A stretch of DNA of 64,000 nt. It comes from Cheiracanthium punctorium. Its lineage: Eukaryota; Arthropoda; Arachnida; Araneae; Cheiracanthiidae. The stretch covers positions 186,001 to 250,000 of the forward strand of contig JAWZYV010019947.1 in NCBI GenBank assembly GCA_038373885.1, in the 5' to 3' direction. How positions within the stretch are numbered: the first letter of the stretch is position 1; every line of letters begins with the position of its first letter. Below are positions 1-10,645 of the stretch, one piece after another. A program made the position numbers and the translations under genes. The notes beneath the pieces are model-generated. The model saw nothing but the letters and a program-made list of their open reading frames with translations, did not search any database and was not told where the DNA came from.

Positions 1-213
1 TCCATCCATGCTTTTGCGACCATGGGCTCTGGGGTGCAGGAGTAGGTGATCGGCCTGACACGAAGCTGCCAGTGTCCTTAGTCCCCAAGCAAGCTTGGTC
101 TTCATTTTATCAACCTACTCAAGGGACGAAAAGCTCAGTCAAGGTTGCTCCAGGAATCAAACTCCAAGTATTCGACACAGCAGCGTAACATGCTAACCAT
201 TATACAACTGGGC
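1..213 (-). repeat. tRNA-derived SINE, cut by window edge
   Basis: Read on the minus strand, the sequence ending at 213 starts like a tRNA: an A-box-like stretch (TAATGGTTAGCATGTTACG, about 185-203) and a B-box-like stretch (GAGTTTGATTCC, about 152-164). A non-tRNA body then runs to the window start. This is the usual build of a SINE transcribed by RNA polymerase III. The 3' tail lies outside the window. Its body differs from the SINEs at 8.4 and 62.8 kb, so it is a separate family. It is not a working tRNA gene, because no cloverleaf can be completed. Confidence 0.6.
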
Positions 214-670
214 TTCTGTAATTTTTGGCTTCTATCTTTTAATTTGAAATTATTACTAATTATGCACATGCATAAATTGCCCCAAAATAGAAAATCACTA
301 CAGGTAGCAAATATTGAAGGAGCTTTATTTCAATTAAGGTAAATGTAAGTTATCAAGATAGTCAAAGTAATCAGCCATATGCACTGCGAGAGTCATGAGG
401 TAATGTTTGTGGCAGCACAAGATTGCCTCCGTGCACACAACTTCTTGGCAATTAAAGGCCGGGCAAGTGGGTATCATTTACCTAGTCAGAAAATGCCTCA
501 ATCTATCATGTGGATTTCGTAGGATCATAAGCCCCCCCCCCCCCAACTATCCCTTTATTGATGACCTGGACAAAAAACACAGATTCTCCCTCTTGCCTTC
601 AATGACAGATTGCTCCAGCACCGACTCTTACAAATATGCAGGCAGAATTATTTTCTGTTTAATTATTAAT
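214..670. other. no clear gene
   Basis: Apart from a C-rich tract near 532-543 I see no repeat end or motif. The 5' border of the first visible exon of the downstream host gene lies somewhere in this stretch or near 680, but I cannot fix its splice acceptor. Confidence 0.5.
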
Positions 671-705
671 GATGTTCAAGAAAATGATGCATTTAAAAAA
701 ATGTT
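671..705 (+). CDS. Host gene exon, 3' end only
   Basis: The reading frame NDVQENDAFKKM runs into a strong donor, GTAAGT, at 706. The split codon left here (two bases) is completed exactly by the first base of the exon at 836. The upstream border is not resolved; 671 marks the part I trust. Confidence 0.5.
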
Positions 706-3700
706 GTAAGTAATATTTTTATTGGTTTTATGTGTTCTACATTTTAGTTTTAAAGTAGTTAAAAATTTATTTGCTTGATGTGATAAAGAATATAGAAAAA
801 TATTTTCTCTTAATTTTTTTCTTTTAAAAATTTAGTGAAATTGAAAAGAAAGACTGTACAGCTGGTGAGAATGCTGGTTTCCAGAATTTTATCAGCTCTA
901 AACTTGCAAAATATCTTGATAAGTATGATTTATATTAAATTTCTTACCACTTTAAATGAATTCCTTGTGGGTGAACATCTGTGTGTTTGAATTTTGTCTG
1001 ATACAGGAAAATCAAGTGACCCCTCCCCCTTCCTGATATTAAACAGCAAAAAATAACACTTAACTGTGTAGAGTTTTATTTTTGGATCACTACAAAGCTA
1101 TGACGTAATTTGCTTTTAATAATTGCCAAGATTTTTCATTTACTCTGTTGACATAAAGATGTACAGTCAATCCTCATTAAACTACCATTATTGATACCAT
1201 GTATTTTTGGCAGTAATCAAAGGTAAAAGAACACATTTTAAAATTGTTACTTTTTTATTTATATGAAAGTATCTTTATTTTTTGTAAAATACTCACAGAA
1301 AATTTAATATTTATTAAATTAATTTGTATTTATTCAAAAAAGGCAAATTAACAACAAGAAAATGATGATGGAATGAAAACACCTTTAATTTCAGAAAGGA
1401 AAATATCCAAAGTATAATTGCTATATCATGCCAATAATTTGAGTGTAACTAATGTTGTAGCTCAACCTTTTAACTTGGTGATGATTGAAGCCTCATTATT
1501 GGACTAATGCTATTAAATTTCTATATTAAACTTCATAGCTAATTTTGTAATGTTTACTAATTTTACTGTTGTTATTGTAGGCATATTAAAGAAGTTAACA
1601 GGCCAGTAGCTGAAAATGAATTTTTTGTAAATAAACTTGGTATGTGTAATATTAAGCATATTATGTTATCCTTTAAAGCTAATTTTGTCATAAGTTTTCT
1701 GTCTAATAGGTCACTTTCAGACTTTCAAAAGCATTTAACAGCAGAATTGATGTAGAGTTCTGTAAGAAGTCAACATATTCCTCTCGTATAACTCTCTCTC
1801 TCAATCCTCACCCCCTCCAAAAAAAAAGAATATTTCCCTTGTTTTGGGTACTTTATGCATACATAAGTGATATATAAGGAACATTTACTAGATTCCAAAT
1901 CTCTCCTCACTAATTTAAAAGTATACAACCTTAGAAACATTAATACTGTTCACGAGGTTTAATTAATCTTTTCTTTATATGTTTCTGAAAGGAGTTTTAA
2001 AAGTGTTTTACAATAAACTTTTTTCTGAATGTGGTGTTTTGTGTAATAATTCTTTAACTATCAAGTAAGTAGTAAGCCATTTTAAGAATAAGCCTGGGAA
2101 TTGTTGTGACAATAATCAGGGATTTGTTGAATAAAAATATTTTAGTCTCTTACACTGTTATAAACTTTCTCTCTATTTTTAAAAAAAGTAACAGCCGCTG
2201 CCGCCACCGCCACTGTCAAGAGCTTGTTCGGCTATCTTCTCCTAAACCGTGGGGATTTGAATTTCAACTAAGATATCCACAGATTCATAAAATTCTGAGG
2301 AGCCTGATAAGCTGACTTAAATTTCCAAAATCGAATTATTTTAAAGATATTAATAAAAAATTGAAAAAATAAACATAATGGTTGCCAGATTTGGCATAAA
2401 ATCATTCATTCCTTTGCAACAAAGCAATTCCAAGTATGTAGAATCACGTGAAATCGACAAACATGAAGCAGAATTACACCCATTTTATGCCAAATTAAAA
2501 AGTATATGAAACAAATAACTCAAAGTGTGTTACACAAAGTTGTCTATTTTCAAATAGTAAGTTCGCTTAGACAACAGAAATTTAGAATTAGCGATTATTC
2601 ATTTTTACAAAACATAATAACTAATTATAACTAATTTTAAAAACGCCATCTTGGCATTAGATACGATCTGGCAAAATGGCATCTTTCCAAGCAGAGTGAA
2701 TCTAAGCCTCGAGTTCAAAATGTTAGAACTCAGTATCTTGAAAATGAAAAATAATTAAAGTGCAGATTATTTTCAAGCTGGTTCGGTCCAGCTGGAGTAT
2801 TTGCTACCAGTAGAAATATTTGGTGGTGTTAACTGTGCCATTATAGCAGTTTTAATACAATACAATTAATTATTTGCCAGTGCAGCGAGATCACATATTA
2901 TTCGTCGTGCTAAATACGCCAATCTGCAAAGGATTATGTATATGGAAATATGGATAACGGTTTTCTGGGAGCCTTACATGAGCAGTAATTATAGATTGTG
3001 AGCATGTGTAAATTGCCAAATAATGAAAAGTCGCCATTGGTGGCAAGCTATCCTAGCTGTTCCGTAGTTTTTATCAAAGAAAAAATATGAAGTACTGTTT
3101 TCTTAGAGCTAATTATTAACTATACATATACGCAAGTCGCCAAATGATGAAGAATAGCCATAATTGGCTAATACGCAAGGTGTTCCATGGGTTTAACATA
3201 ATTAAAAATAGTGCAAAGTTTAAATTTTTATGTTCCAAGGAACATACAAGAACCAATCAATGTGTAACATTCTATCTGATCCAACCTTTGGGTTTTGTTT
3301 GTTGAAATTATGCCTTTTTTACGAATAAGCCTATGAAAAGTGAGTGTAGCAAGTCTAGTGGCCTTTGCCCCTAGTTATATAAATAAAAGTTAAAAGTTTT
3401 CTTATAATTTTTAAATATTTATTACTTTATTTTATAGAAAGTATTTGTTTGTATTCTGATTCTCATCCAATATCTGAGGAACAATCAAAGGAACTGGTTG
3501 AACAAAAACCCCCAAGGAAAAAGAGAAAGAAAGAAAAGTTTGTTATTGTTTCTTTAGCTTCTCTCCTCTTTCTTTTCTCCTCAATTAATATAGTAATTTT
3601 ATGCTGTAAAATTAAATTTTTCATGTTTTGACATTCTATTTTACTACATTTATGTTTTGTTGTGTAGGTTTGATTCTTTTTTACTAATGTATAATACTTA

Positions 3701-6700
3701 TTTATTAATTCATATGTAATGTATGCTTTGTATTGATAACAATACTTTTTAAGAGGCATATTACATGGGTAAATCAGGCAGGTTTCCCGCCCCCCGCCCA
3801 GAATTTCATGATTTATTTTTCTTGTATTGCCTTACACAAGAAAGAATAAATCTCAAATATTTTTGATTTACCTCTTTTAGTTTTGGTGTTATTAGGGGGT
3901 CAAAGTACCCCAGAGGAATGGCGTAGAAATAATTTAGGGCCATTTTGGCCACTTTATTGTATTGTCAGGAAAGGGCACTCTAGTGAAGTTTTCAAATATA
4001 CATAGGATGTATAGTTTTTGAATGTCATAATTTAAAGAAATTGAAAGCCATAATTTATCGTCTTTCGAAAAATCACTAACAGTTAAAAATTTAAGCTGAG
4101 ATAACCGATTTTATCTTTTTAGGATTGAAAGAACTTCCCGAAGATGCAATGCCAAAAAAATTGCCCATCAGTAAATAAGCAGATACCGTGTGTCCAGAAA
4201 AGGACTCCCTGATTTCAAAATTAAATATCTCGAAAACAAAGATCGATAGAGGAATGCAGTAAACGGCATGTTTATTGTGAAAGCTGTAAGAATTTTATAC
4301 AGCAGTTTGAAATAATAGTTACAAAAGCTGCTAACAGCTGTACGCTGTACAGCTCATTATCAGCATACATAAATGAAATAATCGTATGAAAACTTTCTTT
4401 GCAAAAAATCACATCACAATGTTTCCAAAATGTTCACCATTGGCACTACAGAGGTGGCGCGAACGAAGAATGAAATTTGCCATCACATTTCGTAGTGTCT
4501 GAACAGAAATGGATTCACATGCCACACAGATCGCCGATTCAAGCTCGTCCAGCGTGGCGGGATGCTTCGGGTAGACAAAGTCTTTCAATGTGCCCCACAA
4601 AAAAATAGTCACAGGGAGTCAAATCCGGCGAATATGGAGGCCCATCCATGCCTGCAACAATAAATTTGGGATATTCTAAAGCAATGACTCGATTCCCGAA
4701 GTATTCATCAAGAAAGCGAAACACTTGTTCGGTATGATGTGGTCGGGCTCCATCTTGTATAAACCATTCAGTAAGTGGTCGATCCTCTAACACTTGCTGT
4801 GTGGTGACAAATTGTTCCAAAATTGCAACGTAACGTTCACTAGTGACCGTTTCTCGAATGAAAAAAGGGCCAATAATGCCTCTGCTGCATACTGCAGCCC
4901 ACACAGTAACTTTAGGAGAATACAGGGGTTTCGCTTCACACAAATATGGTTTTTCGGAACCTCAAAATCGCCAGTTCCGTTTATTCACGAATCCATTCAG
5001 GTGAAAGTGTGCTTCATCTGTAAACCAGATGCAGCCAACATCAAATTCTTCACTATCAATCATTGTGAGCATCTGATTAGCAAAGTCAACCCTTTGTTGC
5101 ACAGCTCGTACGGGTATGGCCTGGTGAGTTTGAATTTTGAATGGAAACATGTGTAGGCTCTTTCTCAGTATTTTATGCGTGCTGGAACACTTCAAACCAG
5201 TCTCAGATGCAATTCTACGGAGGATGACATTGGATTTTGCTGAATAATTCCAGAAACTGTGGCGACATTTGCAGGCGTAACTGCAGTTAGCTTGCGGCTA
5301 ACATTCCCCACTAGATCATCAGTTACACTGCCTGTTCGTTGAAATTTGGCGAAGAGCGTATGAATGGTTTTCGCATCGGGTCCTTTTGGAACATTAAATC
5401 GTGCTTGAAAACTGTGCCTTGTTGCCGCAGGACTCTCTTTTAACCTGTGGTACCCTAGCACCAGAAAAACGCGTTGTTCAATAGAGTACATGGTTTTAAT
5501 CTCTTCCTTCGGTACGCTAACCTCCTTTCACGCTTCAGTAGTGGAACTGATCACTCTGGGCTTCGGATCACTATTTATACTAGGCATTACGTATGGCGAT
5601 TACAGCGCCATCTGTTAGCAGCTTTTGTAACTATTATTTCAAACTGCTGTATAAAATTCTTCAGCTTTCACAATAAACATACCGTTTACTGCATTCCTCT
5701 ATCGATCTTTGTTTTCGAGATAATTTAATTTTGAAATCAGGGAGTCCCTTTCTGGACACCGGGGGGTGATGGGGGTAAAGCAATGACAATTTTCAATATT
5801 GTCCTTTAAAAAAAAATTGAAATAAAATGAATCAAGACAGCACCTTTGCTAAAACTTATGTTGGTGACGAAATGTAAGACCAAAGATGACTTGTTTTCTT
5901 TCATTCGCGTGCATTGTCTTCCTTTAACTGCTGGAAAAGCAAATATATTTTAATTTAAGGTGCATCGTATCTGCATATTTAATTTTCGAAATTTGTTTTG
6001 TGAACCTCCTTTTAAATAACACACGAGCCGCCATTGCTAATAAGGGCGTCGAATCGTTGTGAGGCTTGTATAGAAGTGCACGGCGGCCACACTCCATATA
6101 AGATGGACCTTTCCCACCTCTTTTTGATATTAATGACTATGTCATTTTATCTCTCACCCTCTTATTGAAAATGTGACATAAAAATGAGACATGAAAATGC
6201 GACATAAAAGTAAGAATAAATGTCCGCTGAAAATGTTAGTATGTGTTACGTAAACCACCGATTTCTATAAGCTCCGTAAGATTGCATTTAAATAATATTA
6301 GTTCACAACAGCTATAATCTATTGTTACAATATTTCGTAAGCTGTAGAATATGCATCACATGCATTTTTCTTTAAATAGGTTACAATCATAAAAATTTCA
6401 ACACAGGGTTACCAGGCAAAATACACGAAAGATGACATAGTCAATTAATATTGTTTTAATAGGGCAATAATGAAACTAAAAAATTAGGGGGGGTTCTGGG
6501 GGGGTCTCCCCCTGACGAGGCTCGAACAGCTGAGTTTTTTGTTATGCTGTTGTATGCTTTGTCCTTTGATAATTGCTTTGCCAATTGCCCCGGTGTGAAA
6601 TTTTGCTACAATAAACCAAATACTTCTTCAGCTATCACTGATTTTGTGTTTGTAGCCTTAATTTTAGACATCAGAATATTTTGTTAAATGTTTTTTTTTT

Positions 6701-6790
6701 TTTTTTTTCAGAATCGATAAAGGATCTTTTAAAGATGTTGCTGTTACATATGAATGGCTTCAAAAGCAAGCACAGATGTTGAAATCTTGA
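671..6790 (+). CDS. Host gene, 3' exons (possibly CUSTOS-like)
   Basis: Five phase-compatible exon pieces join into one reading frame: one ending at 705 (donor GTAAGT), then 836-922, 1581-1639, 3438-3537 and 6712-6790, which ends in TGA. All introns have GT-AG ends and the phases (2, 2, 1, 2) fit at every junction. The encoded C-terminal part has an acidic start, a helix-like FISSKLAKYLDK segment, an ENEFFVNKL segment, a strongly basic PPRKKRKKEKK stretch that could be a nuclear localisation signal, and the end WLQKQAQMLKS. The order of a 'xKLxxxLD' helix, an aromatic patch and a basic tail reminds me of CUSTOS (human C12orf43), a small nuclear protein linked to Wnt signalling. That match is from memory and tentative. 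The N-terminus lies upstream or outside the window. The exon structure is well supported; the name is not. Confidence 0.6.
836..922 (+). CDS. Host gene exon
   Basis: An acceptor preceded by a T-rich tract (TTTAG at 831-835) and the donor GTATGATT at 923 bound 87 bases. One base completes the previous codon and the rest reads EIEKKDCTAGEN... FISSKLAKYLD, leaving two bases for the next exon. The composition is clearly less AT-rich than the flanking introns. Confidence 0.65.
1581..1639 (+). CDS. Host gene exon
   Basis: This exon lies between TTGTAG and GTATGT and is 59 bases long. It reads HIKEVNRPVAENEFFVNKL in the frame set by the previous exon and leaves one base over, which the next exon completes to a Glu codon. 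Confidence 0.65.
2168..3374 (+). repeat. 1.2-kb interspersed repeat, copy 1
   Basis: This repeat lies in an intron of the host gene. It has two more copies in the window, both on the opposite strand: 14811-16023 and 18017-19206. Copies start with TCTCTCTATT, an A-run and GTAACNGCCGCTGC, and end near a GGCC..GGCC dyad followed by CTAG then T. A TC start and a CTAG-T end suggest a non-autonomous Helitron, but the 5' flank is not A as expected, so the class is uncertain. It has no coding capacity. Confidence 0.6.
3438..3537 (+). CDS. Host gene exon, basic NLS-like stretch
   Basis: The acceptor is TTTATAG and the donor is GTTTGT. It reads SICLYSDSHPISEEQSKEL followed by a dense Lys/Arg run (PPRKKRKKEK). 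Two bases are left, completed by the final exon. The basic run is the best clue to a nuclear role for the protein. Confidence 0.65.
4190..5760 (-). mobile_element. Tc1/mariner-type transposon, 148-bp TIRs
   Basis: The left end (4190-4337) and right end (5612-5760) are inverted copies of each other over about 148 bp, starting TGTCCAGAAA, with only a handful of mismatches. They flank a decayed transposase on the minus strand. Long TIRs of this kind around a single IS630/Tc1-type gene define a DNA transposon. The two flanks do not show a convincing TA duplication at the exact ends, so the border may be off by a few bases. It sits in the last intron of the host gene, antisense to it. Confidence 0.85.
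4409..5491 (-). pseudogene. Tc1/mariner-superfamily transposase, broken
   Basis: The gene would encode a DDE/D transposase that cuts and joins element ends. The N-terminal part (5192-5491) starts MYSIEQRVFLV and is helix-turn-helix-like. The next pieces carry the three acidic motifs: FTDEAHFHLNG, WFIQDGARPHHT and YSPDLTPCDYF. About 47 residues separate the second and third aspartates, more than the 34 of classical mariner. The frame changes near 5192, stops between 4944 and 4961, and shifts again near 4560, so the protein cannot be made from one frame. The family is clear; the exact clade is not. Confidence 0.85.
5785..6530. repeat. Dispersed repeat, inverted copy at 41.0-44.1 kb
   Basis: Two blocks, 5785-6018 and 6115-6530, reappear in reverse complement and in the same relative order at 43896-44118 and 41026-41578. 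The inner end is a G-rich/C-rich stretch followed by GACGAGGCTCGAACAGC in both. No protein is encoded. The block at 6433-6450 preserves the uninterrupted sequence of a site that holds a MITE in the other copy. The host gene's last exon lies only 180 bp to the right. Confidence 0.7.
6712..6790 (+). CDS. Host gene terminal exon
   Basis: A long T-tract and CAG (6691-6711) form an excellent acceptor. The exon completes a Lys codon and reads IDKGSFKDVAVTYEWLQKQ to a TGA at 6788-6790. The 3' UTR follows. It is the last piece of the gene that begins upstream of 671. Confidence 0.7.
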
Positions 6791-7098
6791 TATTCAATAT
6801 ATTTATTACCATTGATCCAGCACGCTACATTTTTACCATAGCCTTTCTTGCCTTTTTTAACTTCCTTTCCTTTCTCCCGCTTTGTTCATACTTTCAGAAA
6901 TGTCATTTTTAGTACCGATTTTTATTTTGTGATATTGCATGTATTTTAAATGACACACATTTATTTAAGAGCCTCTTTAATTTTCTTTTATGGTTCTCTC
7001 TTCTTTATTTCTTAAAATTATTTTTTAATGCTTTATTAATAATTTTTATTCCGGGAGTAGCAGTTGTGTGTGATCATCTATAATGTATATTTGCTATT

Positions 7099-7104
7099 AT
7101 TAAA
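7099..7104 (+). promoter_or_regulatory. Poly(A) signal of the host gene
   Basis: ATTAAA, the common variant signal, lies 310 bases after the stop codon. It is followed within 25-45 bases by a GT-rich stretch (GGTTGTTTGTTG), the usual downstream element. This puts the transcript end near 7120. Confidence 0.5.
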
Positions 7105-7356
7105 ATATTATTTTATCTATGAAAGGTTGTTTGTTGTTTTCTTTTATTTTACTCTGCCTGAAAACATTTAGACACTTTTTTTTTTATATTGTGCATTGAT
7201 TCATCAAAAACTATTTTCCACATATGATACATGTCTTCTGAAACTAATAACAAAGGGGAATTTTATTTGAACTGTAGGCATTATTTAAAGTTCGTGTTAC
7301 TGTTTATATAAGACACTCTAGACAGAAAGGACAAACTCAATACTGCGTAGAAATTT

Positions 7357-7950
7357 TTTTTTTTTCACAATTACTTTTTCTGCTTCCCTGACTGCAGATG
7401 AGCAGAGATTGTCGAAAAAGCTTCCAGGATACAAACACTTGCGGACCAGAGGGAGCAGCCAGGATAAGGTGTTTGTTCAGGGATGCTAAGTCCACAGAGT
7501 AGCTCCAAAGCTCCGGAAGAAGAGGGAACCAGGGCATACGAAGAAAGTCGGAGAGGAAGTGCCTCAGAGGTGCTTGATCCAGAGCCTGTGCATGAGTAGG
7601 TTAATTCTGCTCCTTACGCTGAGGATGTCAGCTTATTTAGGCAGTATTTTATTGGGGGTCCACATGGGAAGGCCTAGGGTGACCCTAAGGACATGGGCCA
7701 GAATTAGTACGTACATGCTTTTCAGGAGCGTACGGCACTGGGAATAAGGGACAGGCGTCCATGAGATTTTGTACTGCGGAATTGGCCAGCTGCACAAGTT
7801 AAGCAGAGCAGGCACAAAACTTAATTGAAGCACGAGTTTTACTCTTCAGAACCCGTAACAGATCAGACGGCCGGCTGATGTGTGTCCCCGAAACGGCTTG
7901 GCCACCTAAGAGCGAGTTCTTTCCTGCCCAACACAGGATTTATTGACAAT
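7357..7950 (-). pseudogene. Non-LTR retrotransposon (LINE) 3' remnant
   Basis: On the minus strand, broken frames recall the region after the reverse transcriptase palm of Jockey/R1-type LINEs: LKSKTRASIKFC, ALRVTLGLP-like (LRVTLGLPMWTPN). The stretch is visibly more GC-rich than its surroundings. The T-run at 7359-7370 would be the poly(A) tail, so this would be a 5'-truncated insertion. Stops occur in every frame. The assignment rests on short motif similarity. Confidence 0.45.
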
Positions 7951-8380
7951 TTTACATCCCTTCAGACCTGAGAACTTAAGGAAGAATAAAAAAACAGATA
8001 ATCCGTGTATTCATGGCATGCACGAATGTATCAGTGTGCAGTGGGTAGATCTTCTTTGGATTAGTACAATAGGAATCTCAAGAAGGGAGGTTCCAAACCC
8101 TCAAATCAGTGATAAAAGTACTCGCTTTCCTTCGATAGAGGAAGGCATTTTTTGGCCGTTTTGCTGGGAATTAAGAGATATCTTGGTGTTGGGAGCTAAA
8201 GAGTTAAGGAGCTTGGTTCGCTGTAAAGCTTATCTCTTAATGGTGGACAGGTATCTTCAGAAACCACTGCGTCTAAAGAAATAGAAACCCTGATATTTAC
8301 TAAAAATGCGTCAAGCATTCGGTTACACGTCTAAAACAACTAACTTCAAAAATAATTATTTATAAATTATTAGAAGAAAT

Positions 8381-8383
<3 letters not shown>

Positions 8384-8414
<31 letters not shown>

Positions 8415-8614
8415 GGCGGGCATTAGCCGCTGATAGGCATTGGCCACTACCAACCAAGGCCGGAAAATTTTCGTCACTTTATTATGGATGCATCTAATAG
8501 GTGGACCAACACTTAAACCTATAGTCAAGAATTGCACCCAAACGGTCGAGAATCGAACACAGACTCGGAGTATGATGGAATGGTTCTTAAGCCCCTACAC
8601 AATCATTGCAGCTT
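8384..8614 (-). repeat. tRNA-derived SINE, family B
   Basis: A 26-base T-run (the poly(A) tail on the minus strand) is followed by GGCGGGCATTAGCC... and a tRNA-like head with a B-box (GTGTTCGATTCTC) around 8545-8557. The body matches the SINE at 62794-63019 (shared GGGC..TTAG/ GGCATT..CCACTAC blocks), so the two are one family. No clear target duplication is left here. Confidence 0.7.
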
Positions 8615-8854
8615 TAGTAAAAAGAGTGCATAAAGTCAATAATTATAAGAAATAAATTACTAGGCGTCATAAAGTAATTTTTCTTTTAAAATATTCAATT
8701 TATTATACCAAATAAGTTTTTTAACACTTGGGGATAAGTCTTAAAAGATATATTTTTTGGAGGGCGGGAATTCTATGACGTTTAGGAGAGACCTTTCAGA
8801 GAGTCTGGCAATACTATTGACCGTATGATTTTCTTTTTAATTTTTTTCTAGTGC

Positions 8855-9375
8855 GTTCTGAAAAAGAACGTTGTGCTGTTAAATTTTGCTTTAAACTTGG
8901 GGTAAAACCCTAACGCCAATGAAGCTTCAGAAACTCTATTGAGAAACAATATTTGAGTAGGTCCAAAGTTTTTTGGATGGCTTATAAAACCATTTTCAGA
9001 CGGAAAAGAATTGATTGAAGATGGTTACTGTAACATTTGAAGGCCTATAACTTATAGAAATACCCAATTTATATTGCCAGAATGCGAGATCTTGTGCGCT
9101 CTGGCAGTCGACTGTCTATCAGAATGATTGGAAAAGAGTTGAATTTGAGCCACACGACCATTCATCCGATTTTGCCGAGCAAATAGGGGATTAAGAAATT
9201 GCTACAAAAAATTGAACTTTCAGTTAAGGAGTTTTTAGCCAATGGAACATTATCGTGGATTTTTAGCTTCTTTATCTCATCAACTTGAGATCATGCGATT
9301 TCTTTCTGCGGGGGAAAATCCATGCCAGAGATCATTCTTTTAGGCACTAGGAAATGTTAATAGGGCCTTAACCGA
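8855..9375 (+). pseudogene. Mariner transposase remnant
   Basis: Fragments in shifting frames recall a mariner transposase from end to end: FCFKLGKTLTP near 8885 (N-terminal HTH), VRSGSRLSIRMIGKELNLSHTTIH near 9085-9165 in pieces, and a decayed C-terminal part to about 9370. The catalytic regions are not recognisable, and many indels and stops are present. It is old and inactive. The family call rests on the HTH-linker pattern typical of mariner proteins. Confidence 0.55.
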
Positions 9376-10645
9376 TTTGAGCTAAGTTTAGCATCTCTTC
9401 ACTATTTGACTTCCAACAGTGCTATGAAGTGTGGAATAATCTTCAAGCCTGTGTGACTTTCCAAAGGAATTGCTTTGAAGGAGGCAGTGTAAGATTGTAA
9501 TTTTAGTTGAATAAAAGATACTTAAAATCAGCTTCATTTTTGTACAAAATGTACATGAGCAAATCTTCATCGTTCTTTTATAGCTCATGCAAACGGAATA
9601 TATAAATTTCATTAGTTTACATGCTGCAAACAGTCATGGGAAACAGGGTCAATGTGACAACCGTTTAATCCATTTTATCCAATTCCCCTTCTTTTTTTTT
9701 TCTTTTTGGCAAAGATAAAAAGTTGTATCTACCGTTCTCGTTTTCGAAAAATGACAGTAGGAAAATCGCCGGAAGTACTTTTTGCGATATTATGTTATGA
9801 TGGTGTTATTATACAATCTATTTCTGTCGTACGTATCTGTGTTTGAAATCCGCCTTTTCTCCATTTTTCCCACCCAAAAAGTCTGATAAAATGTATGAAT
9901 ACTCTTTTTTTTTTAAAACCATGTTGTATGTGTTACTTTAGACTGTGTGCTCATATATTTTGTTACCACCTTTCTTTGGCGGGAATGGAGACATGCATAT
10001 TATTCTCTAACTGCAAAGGTATAAGATTAAAAGAATTAAAAAAAAAATTAGCTTATAGTTTTAGTTAAAATTATCGGAGCTATTTTTTATAAGAGGGTTT
10101 TCCGTGTTCAGATTTTATTTTTTTGAAACGTTTCTAAGAGTTTTACTTCATTTCTTTTCTCTCTCGCAGAAATTTTTGACGTTTGTGTGATGCCGATTAT
10201 TTTCTGGCACTAAAATTAAATTATATTCTTTTTCTATGACTCAATTTGTCTTTTTCATGAATTCGAATTTTTATCTGTTACTAAATTTGTGCAGGCATTC
10301 TCCGTAAAACTATACCTGTGCGGTTATGAAATATAATCTGTTACAAAATCACAGAGACTATAAAGCTTTTTGCTGTTTATATAATAAATGAAATCTCCAA
10401 ATATTTTACGAAAAAAAACCTATTTTGATATAATATTATTTAAATATGAAGAGGTCTCTTACACAAACTTTATTTATAACAAATAAAATTGGTACGCTAT
10501 TCGTAAGAGATTGGTATATGTAACCTAGCTGTACGACGAACGACGGTCAAATAAAGTGAAAATTTTTTGTTTCCCTTTTTTTTTCAGCAGCTGGTACCAT
10601 AGAACAAATTGAAAAATTTCAAACTATAATTAACCTTTAGTTTTC
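9376..10645. other. No gene seen, AT-rich
   Basis: Only short A/T runs and no repeat copy that I can pair elsewhere in the window. The short minus-strand frame at 9388-9612 has no recognisable motif and no splice context. Confidence 0.5.

Noticed and set aside
145..342. 65-codon plus-strand frame
   Set aside because: It starts inside the SINE on the opposite strand and runs into non-coding DNA; no splice or motif evidence.
4794..5156. 120-codon plus-strand frame
   Set aside because: It is antisense to the transposase pseudogene, which explains its openness.
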